Part shown: positions 49,931 to 58,361 of the stretch, piece after piece
How the letters are laid out: each line of letters begins with the position of its first letter
Position numbering within the stretch: the stretch's first letter is position 1
Assembly: GCF_039542055.1 (NCBI RefSeq)
Contig: NZ_BAABHK010000027.1
Coordinates: 1-64,000, forward strand
Direction: 5' to 3'
DNA: 64,000 bases
Origin: Actinoallomurus vinaceus
GTDB lineage: Bacteria; Actinomycetota; Actinomycetes; Streptosporangiales; Streptosporangiaceae
Program-made: the position numbers and the translations under genes
The notes under the pieces: model-generated
Told to the model about the DNA's origin: nothing
Databases searched by the model: none
What the model saw: only the letters and a program-made list of their open reading frames with translations

Positions 49931-50920
49931 GTGCCGGTGACCATCCAGGACGTCGCCCGTGAGGCGGGAGTTTCGGTGTCCACCGTCTCCCGGGCCTTCA
50001 CGGTTCCCGACCTGGTCAAGGACGAGACCCGGCAGCACGTGCTCCACACCGCGGAGCGGCTGGGCTACCGCCCGAACCGCGCCGCCCGGGGACTGATCAC
50101 CGGCAAGACCGGAAACTTCGGCGTGATCGTTCCTGATCTGTCCAACCCGTTCTTCCCCACCGTGCTGAAGGGCGTCCAGGCCCGGGCCCGCGAAGCGGAC
50201 TACGCCGTCTTCCTCGCGGACTGCGACGAGAACGCCACCGAGGAGATCGCCCTCGTTCAGGCCATGGCCAAACAGGTCGACGGCGTGATCCTCTGCTCGT
50301 CGCGGATGTCACCGAGCCAGCTCGAACGCGTGGTGGGGACGACGTCCCTCGTATTCATCAACCGCCAGGTGCGCGACCACCCGGCCGTGCTGATGGGCGC
50401 GGCCGGCGGAATGCGCCAGGCCATCGACCACCTCGCGGCGCTCGGGCACCGCCGGGTCGCGTTCCTGAACGGTCCGAAGGCGTCCTGGTCGAACCGGGAG
50501 CGCCGGCGCGGACTGCGCCACAGCGCCCGGTACGACATGGAGATCGTGGAGCTGGGGCCGTTCGCCCCGCGCTTCGAGGGCGGGCCGCACGCGGCCGACC
50601 TGGCGATCGCCGAGGGCGTCACCGCGATCATCGCCTTCAACGACCTGCTGGCGCTGGGGGTGATGTCCCGGCTGGCCGACCGGGGCGTCTCGGTGCCAGA
50701 GGAGATGAGCGTCGTCGGGTTCGACGACATTCCGATGGCGGGCATGGCCACCCCGCCGCTGACCACCGTCGCCATGCAGAACGAACGGGCCGGCCGCGCC
50801 GCCGTCGACCTGCTCGTGAACCTCCTGACCGTCTCCGGCGCCGAAGCGGGGGATCTCCGCCGGGAACTCGACTGCCAGCTGATCGTGCGGGCCTCGACCG
50901 GCGTTCCCGCCCGATCGTGA
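49931..50920 (+). CDS. LacI-family transcriptional repressor
   Basis: 329 aa from GTG 49931 (GGAGTCGCG upstream). HTH VTIQDVAREAGVSVSTVSRAF with the hinge RPNRAARGL, then a periplasmic-binding-like domain (NFGVIVPDLSNPFFPTVLKGV, AIIAFNDLLALGVM, VVGFDDIPMAGMATPPLTTV). It is first of a nine-gene plus-strand run for sugar-acid uptake and breakdown. Ligand is probably a hexuronate or its product. Confidence 0.92.
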   Translation: MPVTIQDVAREAGVSVSTVSRAFTVPDLVKDETRQHVLHTAERLGYRPNRAARGLITGKTGNFGVIVPDLSNPFFPTVLKGVQARAREADYAVFLADCDENATEEIALVQAMAKQVDGVILCSSRMSPSQLERVVGTTSLVFINRQVRDHPAVLMGAAGGMRQAIDHLAALGHRRVAFLNGPKASWSNRERRRGLRHSARYDMEIVELGPFAPRFEGGPHAADLAIAEGVTAIIAFNDLLALGVMSRLADRGVSVPEEMSVVGFDDIPMAGMATPPLTTVAMQNERAGRAAVDLLVNLLTVSGAEAGDLRRELDCQLIVRASTGVPARS

Positions 50921-50939
50921 CCGGAAGGAAAGATCCCTC

Positions 50940-52139
50940 ATGCGCGCTAAGAAGTGGTGCCTCGCGACGGCGTTCGTCCTCGTGGCGGGCGCCTGCGGTT
51001 CGCCGAACTCGGGGGGCGGGGCCAAGGACGTCACCCCCGACAAGGTGCCCGACAACCCGAAGAACCCGGTGACCCTCAACATCATCGACGTCGCGGGCAA
51101 CCTGCAGCTCACCCAGGGGATGATCGACGAGTTCGTCAAGGCGCACTCCAAGGTGATCAAGAAGGTCACCTACACGAAGGCCACGGCCCCGGAGCTGCCC
51201 GGCAAGATCAAGGCCCAGCAGAGCGCCGGTCAGGTGCAGATCGGCCTGGTCCTCACCGGCACCGACGGCCTGTCCGCCGGCATCGACCAGAACCTGTGGG
51301 TCAAGACCGACGACTACTCCAGTCGCATCGGCAACCCGAACTACCAGGCGCCGGCGGCCAAGATGCAGGAGCTGGCGCAGGGGCACGGCATGGAGCTCGT
51401 GTACAGCCCCGCCGGCCCGCTCATCGAGTACAACCCGCAGAAGGTCCCCAACCCGCCGACGACGACCCAGGAACTGCTCGCCTGGGCCAAGGCGCACCCG
51501 AAGAAGTTCCAGTACGCCCGGCCCGCCAACTCCGGCCCCGGCCGTACGTTCCTGATGGGCCTGCCGTACCTCCTCGGCGACAGCAACCCCAAGGACCCGA
51601 AGACGGGCTGGACCAAGACCTGGTCCTACCTCCAGGACCTCGGCAAGTACGTCGACTACTACCCGTCCAAGACGTCGGAGACGATGACCAACCTGGCCAA
51701 CGGGTCGGCCGACATGATCGCCACCATGACCGGCTGGGACATCAACCCGCGGGCGCTCGGCCAGGTGCCGCCGGGCGTCAAGGTCACCTACCTGAAGGGC
51801 ATGCACTGGGTGACCGACGCGCAGTACGCCGTCATCCCGCGCGGCGTGTCCGCCGACGTCGTCTCCGCCGACATCCAGCTGATCAAGTGGATGCTCACGC
51901 CGCAGCAGCAGGCCAAGGCGTACGACACCGGCTACTTCTACCCGGGCCCGGCGGTCAACGGTGTGACGGTCTCCATGGCTCCGCAGAAGTCGCAGCAGGT
52001 CATCCAGCAGTTCGGGCGCCCCGAGTACGACAGGTGGATCTCCCAGTTCCCCATGGAGACGTCGCTGCCCGCGGAGCAGCAGACCGCGGCCTTCGACCAG
52101 TGGGACCGGACCGTCGGCGGCGGAAAGGTGCACAAGTGA
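50940..52139 (+). CDS. ABC transporter substrate-binding lipoprotein
   Basis: 399 aa from ATG 50940 with GGAAGGAAAG upstream. Lipobox VAGAC-G after a short signal peptide, then a Gly/Ser/Lys linker and a family-1 type extracellular binding fold (VTLNIIDVAGNLQLTQGMIDEF ... QAKAYDTGYFYPGPAVNGV). Its closest general type is the PotD/AfuA group rather than classical sugar binders. Co-transcribed with the importer ATPase and two permeases. Confidence 0.88.
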   Translation: MRAKKWCLATAFVLVAGACGSPNSGGGAKDVTPDKVPDNPKNPVTLNIIDVAGNLQLTQGMIDEFVKAHSKVIKKVTYTKATAPELPGKIKAQQSAGQVQIGLVLTGTDGLSAGIDQNLWVKTDDYSSRIGNPNYQAPAAKMQELAQGHGMELVYSPAGPLIEYNPQKVPNPPTTTQELLAWAKAHPKKFQYARPANSGPGRTFLMGLPYLLGDSNPKDPKTGWTKTWSYLQDLGKYVDYYPSKTSETMTNLANGSADMIATMTGWDINPRALGQVPPGVKVTYLKGMHWVTDAQYAVIPRGVSADVVSADIQLIKWMLTPQQQAKAYDTGYFYPGPAVNGVTVSMAPQKSQQVIQQFGRPEYDRWISQFPMETSLPAEQQTAAFDQWDRTVGGGKVHK

Positions 52140-52179
52140 GCCCGGCGTCGACCCTGCGCGGCACCCGCGAGGAGCGGAA

Positions 52180-53265
52180 GTGAGCCAGACCAAGATCTCC
52201 GAGCTTCGGCTCGACCACGTGACCCGGGAGTTCGGGGGCGTGCGCGCGCTCGACGGGCTCGACCTGACCATCACCGGCGGCGAGTTCGTGGCCCTGCTCG
52301 GCCCCTCCGGCTGCGGCAAGTCGACCGCGCTGAACTGCCTGGCCGGGCTGCTGCCGCTCACCGGCGGCGCGATCTCGCTGGACGACCGCCGGATCGACGG
52401 CCTGCCGCCGGAGCAGCGCGGGTTCGGCATGGTGTTCCAGAACTACGCGCTGTTCCCGCACATGTCGGTGCGCGGCAACATCGGCTTCGGCCTGCGCATG
52501 GCCAAGGTCCCCAAGGCCGACGCGCGCCGCCGCGTCGAGGACGCGCTCAACCTCGTCCAGCTCACCGACCACGCCGACAAGTTCCCGGGGCAGCTGTCCG
52601 GCGGCCAGCAGCAACGCGTCGCGATCGCCCGCGCGATCGTCATGGAGCCGCCGCTCGTGCTGATGGACGAGCCCCTGTCGAACCTCGACGCCAAGCTGCG
52701 GCTGGAGATGCGCACCGAGATCAAGCGCATCCACCAGACGCTCGGCCTGACCACCGTCTACGTCACGCACGATCAAGAGGAAGCGCTTTCTCTGGCCGAC
52801 CGGCTGGTCCTGCTCCGCGAGGGCAGGGTGCAGCAGATCGGCTCGCCCGAGCACGTCTACACCGAGCCGGCCAACCGGTTCGTCGCCGGCTTCATGGGCT
52901 ACCGCAACGAGCTCGAGCTGCCGGTGAAGCAGGTCAACGAGAAGACCGTCGTGCTCGACGGTCTCGGGGACGGCGGGCTCACCGGCGTCCGGCGCGACGA
53001 CCTCGGCGGGCGGGCGGTCGCCGCGATCCGGCCCGAGGACTTCACGGTCGGCACCGGCCCCAACGCCACCGAGGTCGCCGTCGAGGTCGTGGAGTACCAG
53101 GGCCGCGAGCAGGCCATCCAGGCCCGTACGGACGACGGCGTCGAGCTGCACCTGCGGGCCGGGACGCGCCTGGCGCCCGGCGACCGGGTGACGGTGTCGG
53201 TGCCGCCGGAGCGGGTGCTGGTGTTCGCCGCCGAGAGCCCGGCGGCACCCGAGGAGGTGGCGTAG
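52180..53265 (+). CDS. ABC importer ATP-binding protein (PotA/MalK type)
   Basis: 361 aa from GTG 52180 (GAGGAGCGGAA upstream). Walker A GPSGCGKST, Q-loop MVFQNYALFPHM, signature LSGGQQQRVAIARAI, Walker B LVLMDEPLSNLDAKLR, H-loop VTHDQEEALSLADR and a C-terminal TOBE domain (RRDDLGGRAVAAIRPEDF). It powers the adjacent permeases. A near-palindromic 18-bp element with rare codons lies inside at 52776-52793. Confidence 0.93.
   Translation: MSQTKISELRLDHVTREFGGVRALDGLDLTITGGEFVALLGPSGCGKSTALNCLAGLLPLTGGAISLDDRRIDGLPPEQRGFGMVFQNYALFPHMSVRGNIGFGLRMAKVPKADARRRVEDALNLVQLTDHADKFPGQLSGGQQQRVAIARAIVMEPPLVLMDEPLSNLDAKLRLEMRTEIKRIHQTLGLTTVYVTHDQEEALSLADRLVLLREGRVQQIGSPEHVYTEPANRFVAGFMGYRNELELPVKQVNEKTVVLDGLGDGGLTGVRRDDLGGRAVAAIRPEDFTVGTGPNATEVAVEVVEYQGREQAIQARTDDGVELHLRAGTRLAPGDRVTVSVPPERVLVFAAESPAAPEEVA
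52776..52793. promoter_or_regulatory. Intragenic cre/LacI-like palindrome
   Basis: AGAGGAAGCGCTTTCTCT is palindromic at 16 of 18 positions and looks like a LacI-family/cre site (GGAAGCGCTTTC). It is encoded by GAA GCG CTT TCT, codons otherwise avoided in this gene, which suggests selection beyond protein coding or chance. Confidence 0.35.
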
Positions 53266-54192
53266 GTGGCATCGTCGGCGGTGGTCCGGCCGCGGATCGC
53301 GCTGCGGCACCGGCTCGCCGAGCGCGGCGTCGACCGTACGCTGCTGCTCCTGCTGCCCGCGGTCGTCTTCGTCGTCGCGCTGTTCATCTACCCGTTCGTG
53401 TACGGGCTGCAGCTGTCGTTCCAGCCGCAGCCCGGCTCGGAGGCGGTGAGCAGGTACGGGTCCGGGCCGTTCGCCGACTACCGGAACTTCTTCGGGGACG
53501 CGTACCTGCGCGACACGATCTGGACGACCCTGAAGATCGGCCTGCCCGCGGCGCTGTTCAACGTCCTGGCCTCGGTGCCGATCGCGTACCGGATGCGCGG
53601 CAGGTTCCGTGGCAAGCGCACGGTCACGACGATCCTCGTCGTGCCGATCACGCTCGGCACGGTCCTCACCGCCGAGGGCCTGCTCGCCTTCATGGGGCCG
53701 ACGGGGTGGCTCAACCGGATCCTCCTCGACATCGGGATCGTCGACCACCCGGTGCGGCTCACGCACAACTACTGGGGCGTCGTCTTCTCGCTCGTCATCA
53801 CCGGCTTCCCGTTCGCCTTCCTGCTCACGCTGTCGTACCTGACCGGGATCGACCCGACGCTGGAACGCGCGGCGGCGACGCTGGGGGCGGGCTGGTGGCA
53901 GCGGTTCCGGACCATCACTCTGCCGCTGCTGGCGCCGGGCCTGGCCATCACGTTCTGCCTGTCGTTCGTGCTGGCCTTCTCGGTGTTCCCCTCGGCGATC
54001 ATGGTCGGTGAGCCCGCGCGGCAGACGCGGGTGATCTCCATCGCCGCGTTCCACGCCGCCTTCGAGCAGTACGACTACTCCATGGCCTCGGCCATCGCGA
54101 TGATCATGGGCGCCGTCGAGCTGATCGTGATCGGTCTCGTCCTCGGCTGGCGCGCCCGCCTGTACCGCGGAGCGACAGGAGGGAAGGGATGA
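53266..54192 (+). CDS. ABC importer permease 1
   Basis: 308 aa from GTG 53266, one base after the ATPase stop. Six transmembrane helices; the cytoplasmic EAA loop reads LERAAATLGAGWWQRFRTITLPLLAPG. It follows the PotB-like permease layout with a long N-terminal tail. It pairs with the next gene, which starts inside its stop (ATGA). Confidence 0.9.
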   Translation: MASSAVVRPRIALRHRLAERGVDRTLLLLLPAVVFVVALFIYPFVYGLQLSFQPQPGSEAVSRYGSGPFADYRNFFGDAYLRDTIWTTLKIGLPAALFNVLASVPIAYRMRGRFRGKRTVTTILVVPITLGTVLTAEGLLAFMGPTGWLNRILLDIGIVDHPVRLTHNYWGVVFSLVITGFPFAFLLTLSYLTGIDPTLERAAATLGAGWWQRFRTITLPLLAPGLAITFCLSFVLAFSVFPSAIMVGEPARQTRVISIAAFHAAFEQYDYSMASAIAMIMGAVELIVIGLVLGWRARLYRGATGGKG

Positions 54193-55064
54193 CCACTCTC
54201 ACCGAAGCCCGGCCGCCCGTCACGGAGGAGAAGGCGCCGAGGCGGGTCGCGCTGCGGCCCGGGGCCTGGGTCGTCTGGGGCGCGGTCGTCTTCTTCCTGC
54301 TCATCCTGGTCGGCATCGTCGGCGCGGTCGTCGTGAACTCGTTCGGCAAGAAGTGGTTCGGCGGCTGGCTGCCGAAGGGCTGGACGACGCACTGGTACGG
54401 CGCGACGTGGAAGGAGTTCGACCTCGGCAGTGTCCTCACGGTGACGCTGGAGGTCGCGATCGCCGTGGTCGTGGTCTCGGTCATCGTCGGGGTCCCCGCC
54501 GCGTACGCGCTGGCCCGCCGGAACTTCCCCGGCAAGCGGGTGCTCATGGTGGCGTTCCTGCTGCCGATCCTCATCCCGCCGATCACGTACGGCGTGCCGC
54601 TGGCCACCGTGCTCTACAAGTTCCACCTGGCCGGGAAGCTGAGCGGCGTCATCCTGGCCAACCTCGTGCCGGCGGTGCCGTTCGTCATCCTCGTGATGAC
54701 GCCGTTCATCGAGCAGATCGACCCGAAGATCGAGGCGGCGGCCCGCATGTGCGGCGCCAAGACCTGGGTGATCTTCACGCGGATCCTAGGCCCGCTGCTG
54801 ATCCCCGGCATGCTCGCCGCGGCGATCCTCGTCCTCGTGCGGACGGTCGGCATGTTCGAGCTGACGTTCCTCACCGCCGGGGCCGACAGCCAGACCCTCG
54901 TCGTCGCGCTGTACTACTCGGTCTCGGCGGCGGGCATCCGCGCGCAGCAGGAGATCGACGCGATGGCGGTCATCTACACCCTGTCCATGCTCGTGCTGCT
55001 CGTCGTGGCACTGCGCTTCGTCAACCCCACCCAGCTGGTCACCCAGATCAAGGAGAGAGATTGA
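54189..55064 (+). CDS. ABC importer permease 2
   Basis: 291 aa from ATG 54189. Six transmembrane helices and EAA loop IEAAARMCGAKTWVIFTRILGPLLIPG. An extra 40-residue stretch between helices 1 and 2 (FGKKWFGGWLPKGWTTHWYG) is the typical periplasmic loop of PotC-like permeases. It overlaps the next gene by 4 bp. Confidence 0.9.
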   Translation: MTTLTEARPPVTEEKAPRRVALRPGAWVVWGAVVFFLLILVGIVGAVVVNSFGKKWFGGWLPKGWTTHWYGATWKEFDLGSVLTVTLEVAIAVVVVSVIVGVPAAYALARRNFPGKRVLMVAFLLPILIPPITYGVPLATVLYKFHLAGKLSGVILANLVPAVPFVILVMTPFIEQIDPKIEAAARMCGAKTWVIFTRILGPLLIPGMLAAAILVLVRTVGMFELTFLTAGADSQTLVVALYYSVSAAGIRAQQEIDAMAVIYTLSMLVLLVVALRFVNPTQLVTQIKERD

Positions 55065-55801
55065 AGACCCTGCTGACCCCGGGCAAGGACACCGAGCTGA
55101 TCGGCCTCGAGGTGGCCGACCTGGCCGAGGGCGAGACCCTGGAGCTGAACCGTGACGAGGAGATCGTCGCGGTGGTCGTCTCGGGCGTCGTCGATGTCGA
55201 CGGGCTGGGCACGGCCGGCGGCCGGAGCGGTGTGTTCGAGGGGCCGGGCCACACGGTGTACGGCCCGCCGGGACACACGCTGACGTTCCGGGCGACCGGC
55301 GGGCCCGCGCAGATCGTCGTCGCGACCGCCCCGCTGGGCGACGGCACGCCCGGCCAGGCGCGGATCATCGGCCCGGACGACCAGCAGGTCGACGAGCGCG
55401 GTGAGGGCAACTGGTCCCGTACGGTCCGGACGGTCCTCGGCCCGGGCGACGACGCCGGGCGGCTGCTGTTCGGGGAGACGATCAACCCGCCGGGGAACTG
55501 GTCGAGCTACCCGCCGCACAAGCACGACACCCACGAGCCGCCCCGTGAGGTCAGGCTCGAGGAGGTCTACCTGTTCAAGTTCGACCCGGGGAACGGCTTC
55601 GGCGTGCAGATCCGCTACGACGGCGAGGGCGAGGAGTGCTTCACCGTCCGCGACGGCGACGTCGCCGCGATCCCGGCCGGCTACCACCCGGTGGTCGCCG
55701 CCCCCGGGTACTCGATGTGTTACCTGTGGTTCATGGCCGGCGAGGGCCGGCGGATGATCCCCTACCTCGACCCCGAGCACGCCTGGGTGCAGAACGGCTG
55801 A
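55061..55801 (+). CDS. IolB/KduI-like isomerase (5-deoxy-glucuronate isomerase family)
   Basis: 246 aa from TTG 55061, overlapping the permease stop as TTGA, with AAGGAGAGAGA upstream. Bicupin pattern with metal site SSYPPHKHDTHE, then EEVYLFKFDPGNGFGVQ and AAIPAGYHPVVAAPGYSMCYLWFMAG, the IolB signature. IolB isomerises 5-deoxy-glucuronate in inositol breakdown; the related KduI acts on deoxy-hexulosonates. In a locus with UxaA- and UxaB-like enzymes, a hexuronate isomerase role is the better inference. Confidence 0.85.
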   Translation: MKTLLTPGKDTELIGLEVADLAEGETLELNRDEEIVAVVVSGVVDVDGLGTAGGRSGVFEGPGHTVYGPPGHTLTFRATGGPAQIVVATAPLGDGTPGQARIIGPDDQQVDERGEGNWSRTVRTVLGPGDDAGRLLFGETINPPGNWSSYPPHKHDTHEPPREVRLEEVYLFKFDPGNGFGVQIRYDGEGEECFTVRDGDVAAIPAGYHPVVAAPGYSMCYLWFMAGEGRRMIPYLDPEHAWVQNG

Positions 55802-55805
55802 CGAG

Positions 55806-56987
55806 ATGAAGACTCGGCGTGAGGATGTCGCGGTGGCGCGGGCCGGTGCGGGCCCGCGGGAGCACGAGTCCGGCGAGGTGGCCGCGCCGGTGGGCTTCGA
55901 GGGGATCGTCCGCCCGGACGGGCGGGTCGGCACCCGGAACCACATCGGCATCCTCACGTCGGTGAACTGTTCCGCGACGGTCGCGAAGATGATCGCGAGC
56001 CGGTCGGCGGCCCTCGCGGAGGAGTTCCCGAACGTCGACGGCGTCGTGGCCCTCACCCACGGCACGGGCTGCGGGATGGCGGCCGACGGCGACGGCATCC
56101 GGCTGCTGCGGCGCACCCTGAACGGCTACGCCCGGCACCCGAACTTCGCCGCCCTGCTCGTGGTCGGGCTCGGCTGCGAGGTGGCCCAGCTCACCGGGTT
56201 CGACCTGCCCGAGGGCACGCCGACGATGACGATTCAGGAGATGGGCGGCACGGCGGCGACCGTACGGCACGGCGTCGAGGTGGTCCGCGAACTGCTGCCC
56301 GAGGCGGACCGGGTCGAGCGCACGCCGGTGCCCGTCGCGGAACTCGTGCTCGGCCTGGCCGACACCGGCACGGGCGGCCCCGCGAACCCGGCGCTCGGCG
56401 CGGCGGTCGACCTGCTCGTCCGGCACGGCGGCACCGCCGTCCTGGCCGGCACACCGCAGGTGCGCGGCGCCGAGCACCTCCTGGCGTGCCGCGCCGCCGC
56501 GCCGGCGGTGGCCGAACGGCTGGCCGGCCGGATCCACTGGTGGGAGAGGCACGTCGGCCTGCCGTCGCCGGACACGCCGGAGCGGGCGGTGGCCAAGGGC
56601 GGCACGTCGCCGCTGACCGCGGTCCACGAGTACGCCGAGCCCGTGACCGAGCGCGGGCTCGTCTTCATGGACACTCCCGGGCAGGCCGCCGTGTCCGCGA
56701 CCGGGCAGATCGCGGGCGGCGCGACCGTCATGTGCGTCACGACCGGCGGCGGCCCGGCGGACGGCCGCCGGCCGGTGCCCGGCCTGAACCTGGCCGCGAC
56801 GCGGGAGGCCTACCGCGCGATGGCCGAGGACATGGACCTTGACGTCTCGGCCGGGGAGGCCGCGATGATGGGCGAGCGGATCTTCCGGCTGGTGCTGGAG
56901 GTCGCCTCGGGCCGCCGGACGGCGGGCGAGGAGCTCGGCCCCGGCGACGAAGAGTTCGCGCCCTGGCAGATCGGGGCGGTCATGTGA
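55806..56987 (+). CDS. UxaA/GarD-family dehydratase-like protein, key motifs missing
   Basis: 393 aa, corresponding to the C-terminal domain of altronate/galactarate dehydratases without the N-terminal SAF domain. Kept motifs: GFEGIVRPDGRVGTRNHIGI, TSVNCSATV, LTHGTGCGMA, VVGLGCE, TIQEMGGT, ANPALGAAVDLLVRHGGTA and GLVFMDTPG...VSATGQIAGG. Missing against my memory of the family: the C-G-G-S-D box between VLGL and ANPA (here ADTGTGG), the ETPEI segment (here AGTPQV), and the NPSPGNKxGG segment (here LPSPDTPE). Metal-site Cys are therefore partly lost. It could be an altered-specificity or inactive paralogue. Next gene overlaps by GTGA. Confidence 0.75.
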   Translation: MKTRREDVAVARAGAGPREHESGEVAAPVGFEGIVRPDGRVGTRNHIGILTSVNCSATVAKMIASRSAALAEEFPNVDGVVALTHGTGCGMAADGDGIRLLRRTLNGYARHPNFAALLVVGLGCEVAQLTGFDLPEGTPTMTIQEMGGTAATVRHGVEVVRELLPEADRVERTPVPVAELVLGLADTGTGGPANPALGAAVDLLVRHGGTAVLAGTPQVRGAEHLLACRAAAPAVAERLAGRIHWWERHVGLPSPDTPERAVAKGGTSPLTAVHEYAEPVTERGLVFMDTPGQAAVSATGQIAGGATVMCVTTGGGPADGRRPVPGLNLAATREAYRAMAEDMDLDVSAGEAAMMGERIFRLVLEVASGRRTAGEELGPGDEEFAPWQIGAVM

Positions 56988-58345
56988 GTACCGATCAACT
57001 GGAGGACACCATGCGGCTGTCACTGACGAGCCGGCCGCGGCAAGTGCCGTCGTCGGTGGGGATCGTGCACCTGGGAATCGGCGCGTTCCACCGGGCGCAC
57101 CAGGCGGTCTACACCGAGGACGCCGGCGACGGCTGGGGGATCTGCGGCATCACCCAGCGCAGCGCGGCGGTCGTCGATCAGCTCGCCCCGCAGGACGGGC
57201 TGTACAGCGTGCTCGAACGCGGCCCCGAGGGCGTGTCGGCGAGGATCATCGGTTCGGTCCGGGAGGTGCTCACCGGCGACGCGACCGCCGACCGCATCGC
57301 CGACCCGGAGGTGCGGGTCGTCTCGCTGACCGTGACGGAGAAGGGCTACCGGCATGACCCGGCGACCGGGCGGCTCCGCCTCGACGACCCGGAGATCTGC
57401 CTGGACATCACCGGCCGCGAGCCGCGCACGGTCATCGGCCGGCTCGTCCGCGGCCTGGCCCGGCGGGACGCGCCGGTGACCATCCTGTGCTGCGACAACC
57501 TCACCTCCAACGGGGCGACGCTGCGCGGACTGGTCGAGGAGTACGCCGAGCGGGCGGGCGTGAAGATCACCTGTGACACGGCGTTCCCGGCCACGATGGT
57601 GGACCGGATCGTCCCCGCGACCACGGCCGAGGACCTGGACGAGGCCGAGCGCCTCCTCGGTGTCCGCGACCAGGGCGTGGTGGTGACCGAGCCGTTCACG
57701 CAGTGGGTGATCGAGGACTCCTTCGCGGCGGGCCGCCCCGCCTGGGAGAAGGCCGGAGCGATCTTCACCGAGGACGTCGCGCCGTACGAACTGATGAAGC
57801 TGCGGCTGCTCAACGGCACGCACTCGATGCTGGCCTACCTCGGCGCGCGGTTCGAGTACGTCTCCGACGCGGTCGGCGTGCTCGGCGACGCCCTGCGCCT
57901 CTACATGGACGAGGACGCGACCCCGACGCTCACCGTCCCGACCGGCTTCGACCTGGAGGAGTACAAGGCGTCGTTGCTGACGCGCTTCGCCAACCCGGCG
58001 CTGAAGCACCGTACGGCGCAGATCGCGATGGACGGCTCGCAGAAGCTCCCGCAGCGCCTGCTCGGCGTCGTCCGCGACCGCCTCGCGGCCGGGGCGGAGC
58101 CGCGCTGGGCGGCGCTGGCCGTCGCGGCCTGGATGCGGCACGTCTGGACCGCCAAGAACCTCGACGACCCGCTCGCCGACCACCTGCGCATGGCGGTCTC
58201 CCGCGCGGTACGGCCCTCCGAGGTCGTCGACGCCCTGTTGTCCATCACGGAGGTGTTCGGGCCGGACCTGCGCGAATCCGCGGTGTTCCGCGACCTGCTG
58301 GTCGAGCACCTGGCCTGGCTGACCTCCGGAGCGTCCCCCTACTGA
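56984..58345 (+). CDS. Mannitol/fructuronate/tagaturonate dehydrogenase family
   Basis: 453 aa from GTG 56984. N-terminal Rossmann GIVHLGIGAFHRAHQAVY, CCDNLTSNG (substrate Asn), FPATMVDRIVP and the catalytic Lys/His block MKLRLLNGTHSMLAYLG place it with UxuB/UxaB/MtlK polyol dehydrogenases. It interconverts a keto-uronate with its aldonate (fructuronate-mannonate or tagaturonate-altronate). Together with the dehydratase-like gene it outlines the oxidized-sugar branch leading to KDG. Ends 16 bp from the convergent RiPP operon. Confidence 0.9.
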   Translation: MSTDQLEDTMRLSLTSRPRQVPSSVGIVHLGIGAFHRAHQAVYTEDAGDGWGICGITQRSAAVVDQLAPQDGLYSVLERGPEGVSARIIGSVREVLTGDATADRIADPEVRVVSLTVTEKGYRHDPATGRLRLDDPEICLDITGREPRTVIGRLVRGLARRDAPVTILCCDNLTSNGATLRGLVEEYAERAGVKITCDTAFPATMVDRIVPATTAEDLDEAERLLGVRDQGVVVTEPFTQWVIEDSFAAGRPAWEKAGAIFTEDVAPYELMKLRLLNGTHSMLAYLGARFEYVSDAVGVLGDALRLYMDEDATPTLTVPTGFDLEEYKASLLTRFANPALKHRTAQIAMDGSQKLPQRLLGVVRDRLAAGAEPRWAALAVAAWMRHVWTAKNLDDPLADHLRMAVSRAVRPSEVVDALLSITEVFGPDLRESAVFRDLLVEHLAWLTSGASPY

Positions 58346-58361
58346 GGTCGCCCGGGGCCGG

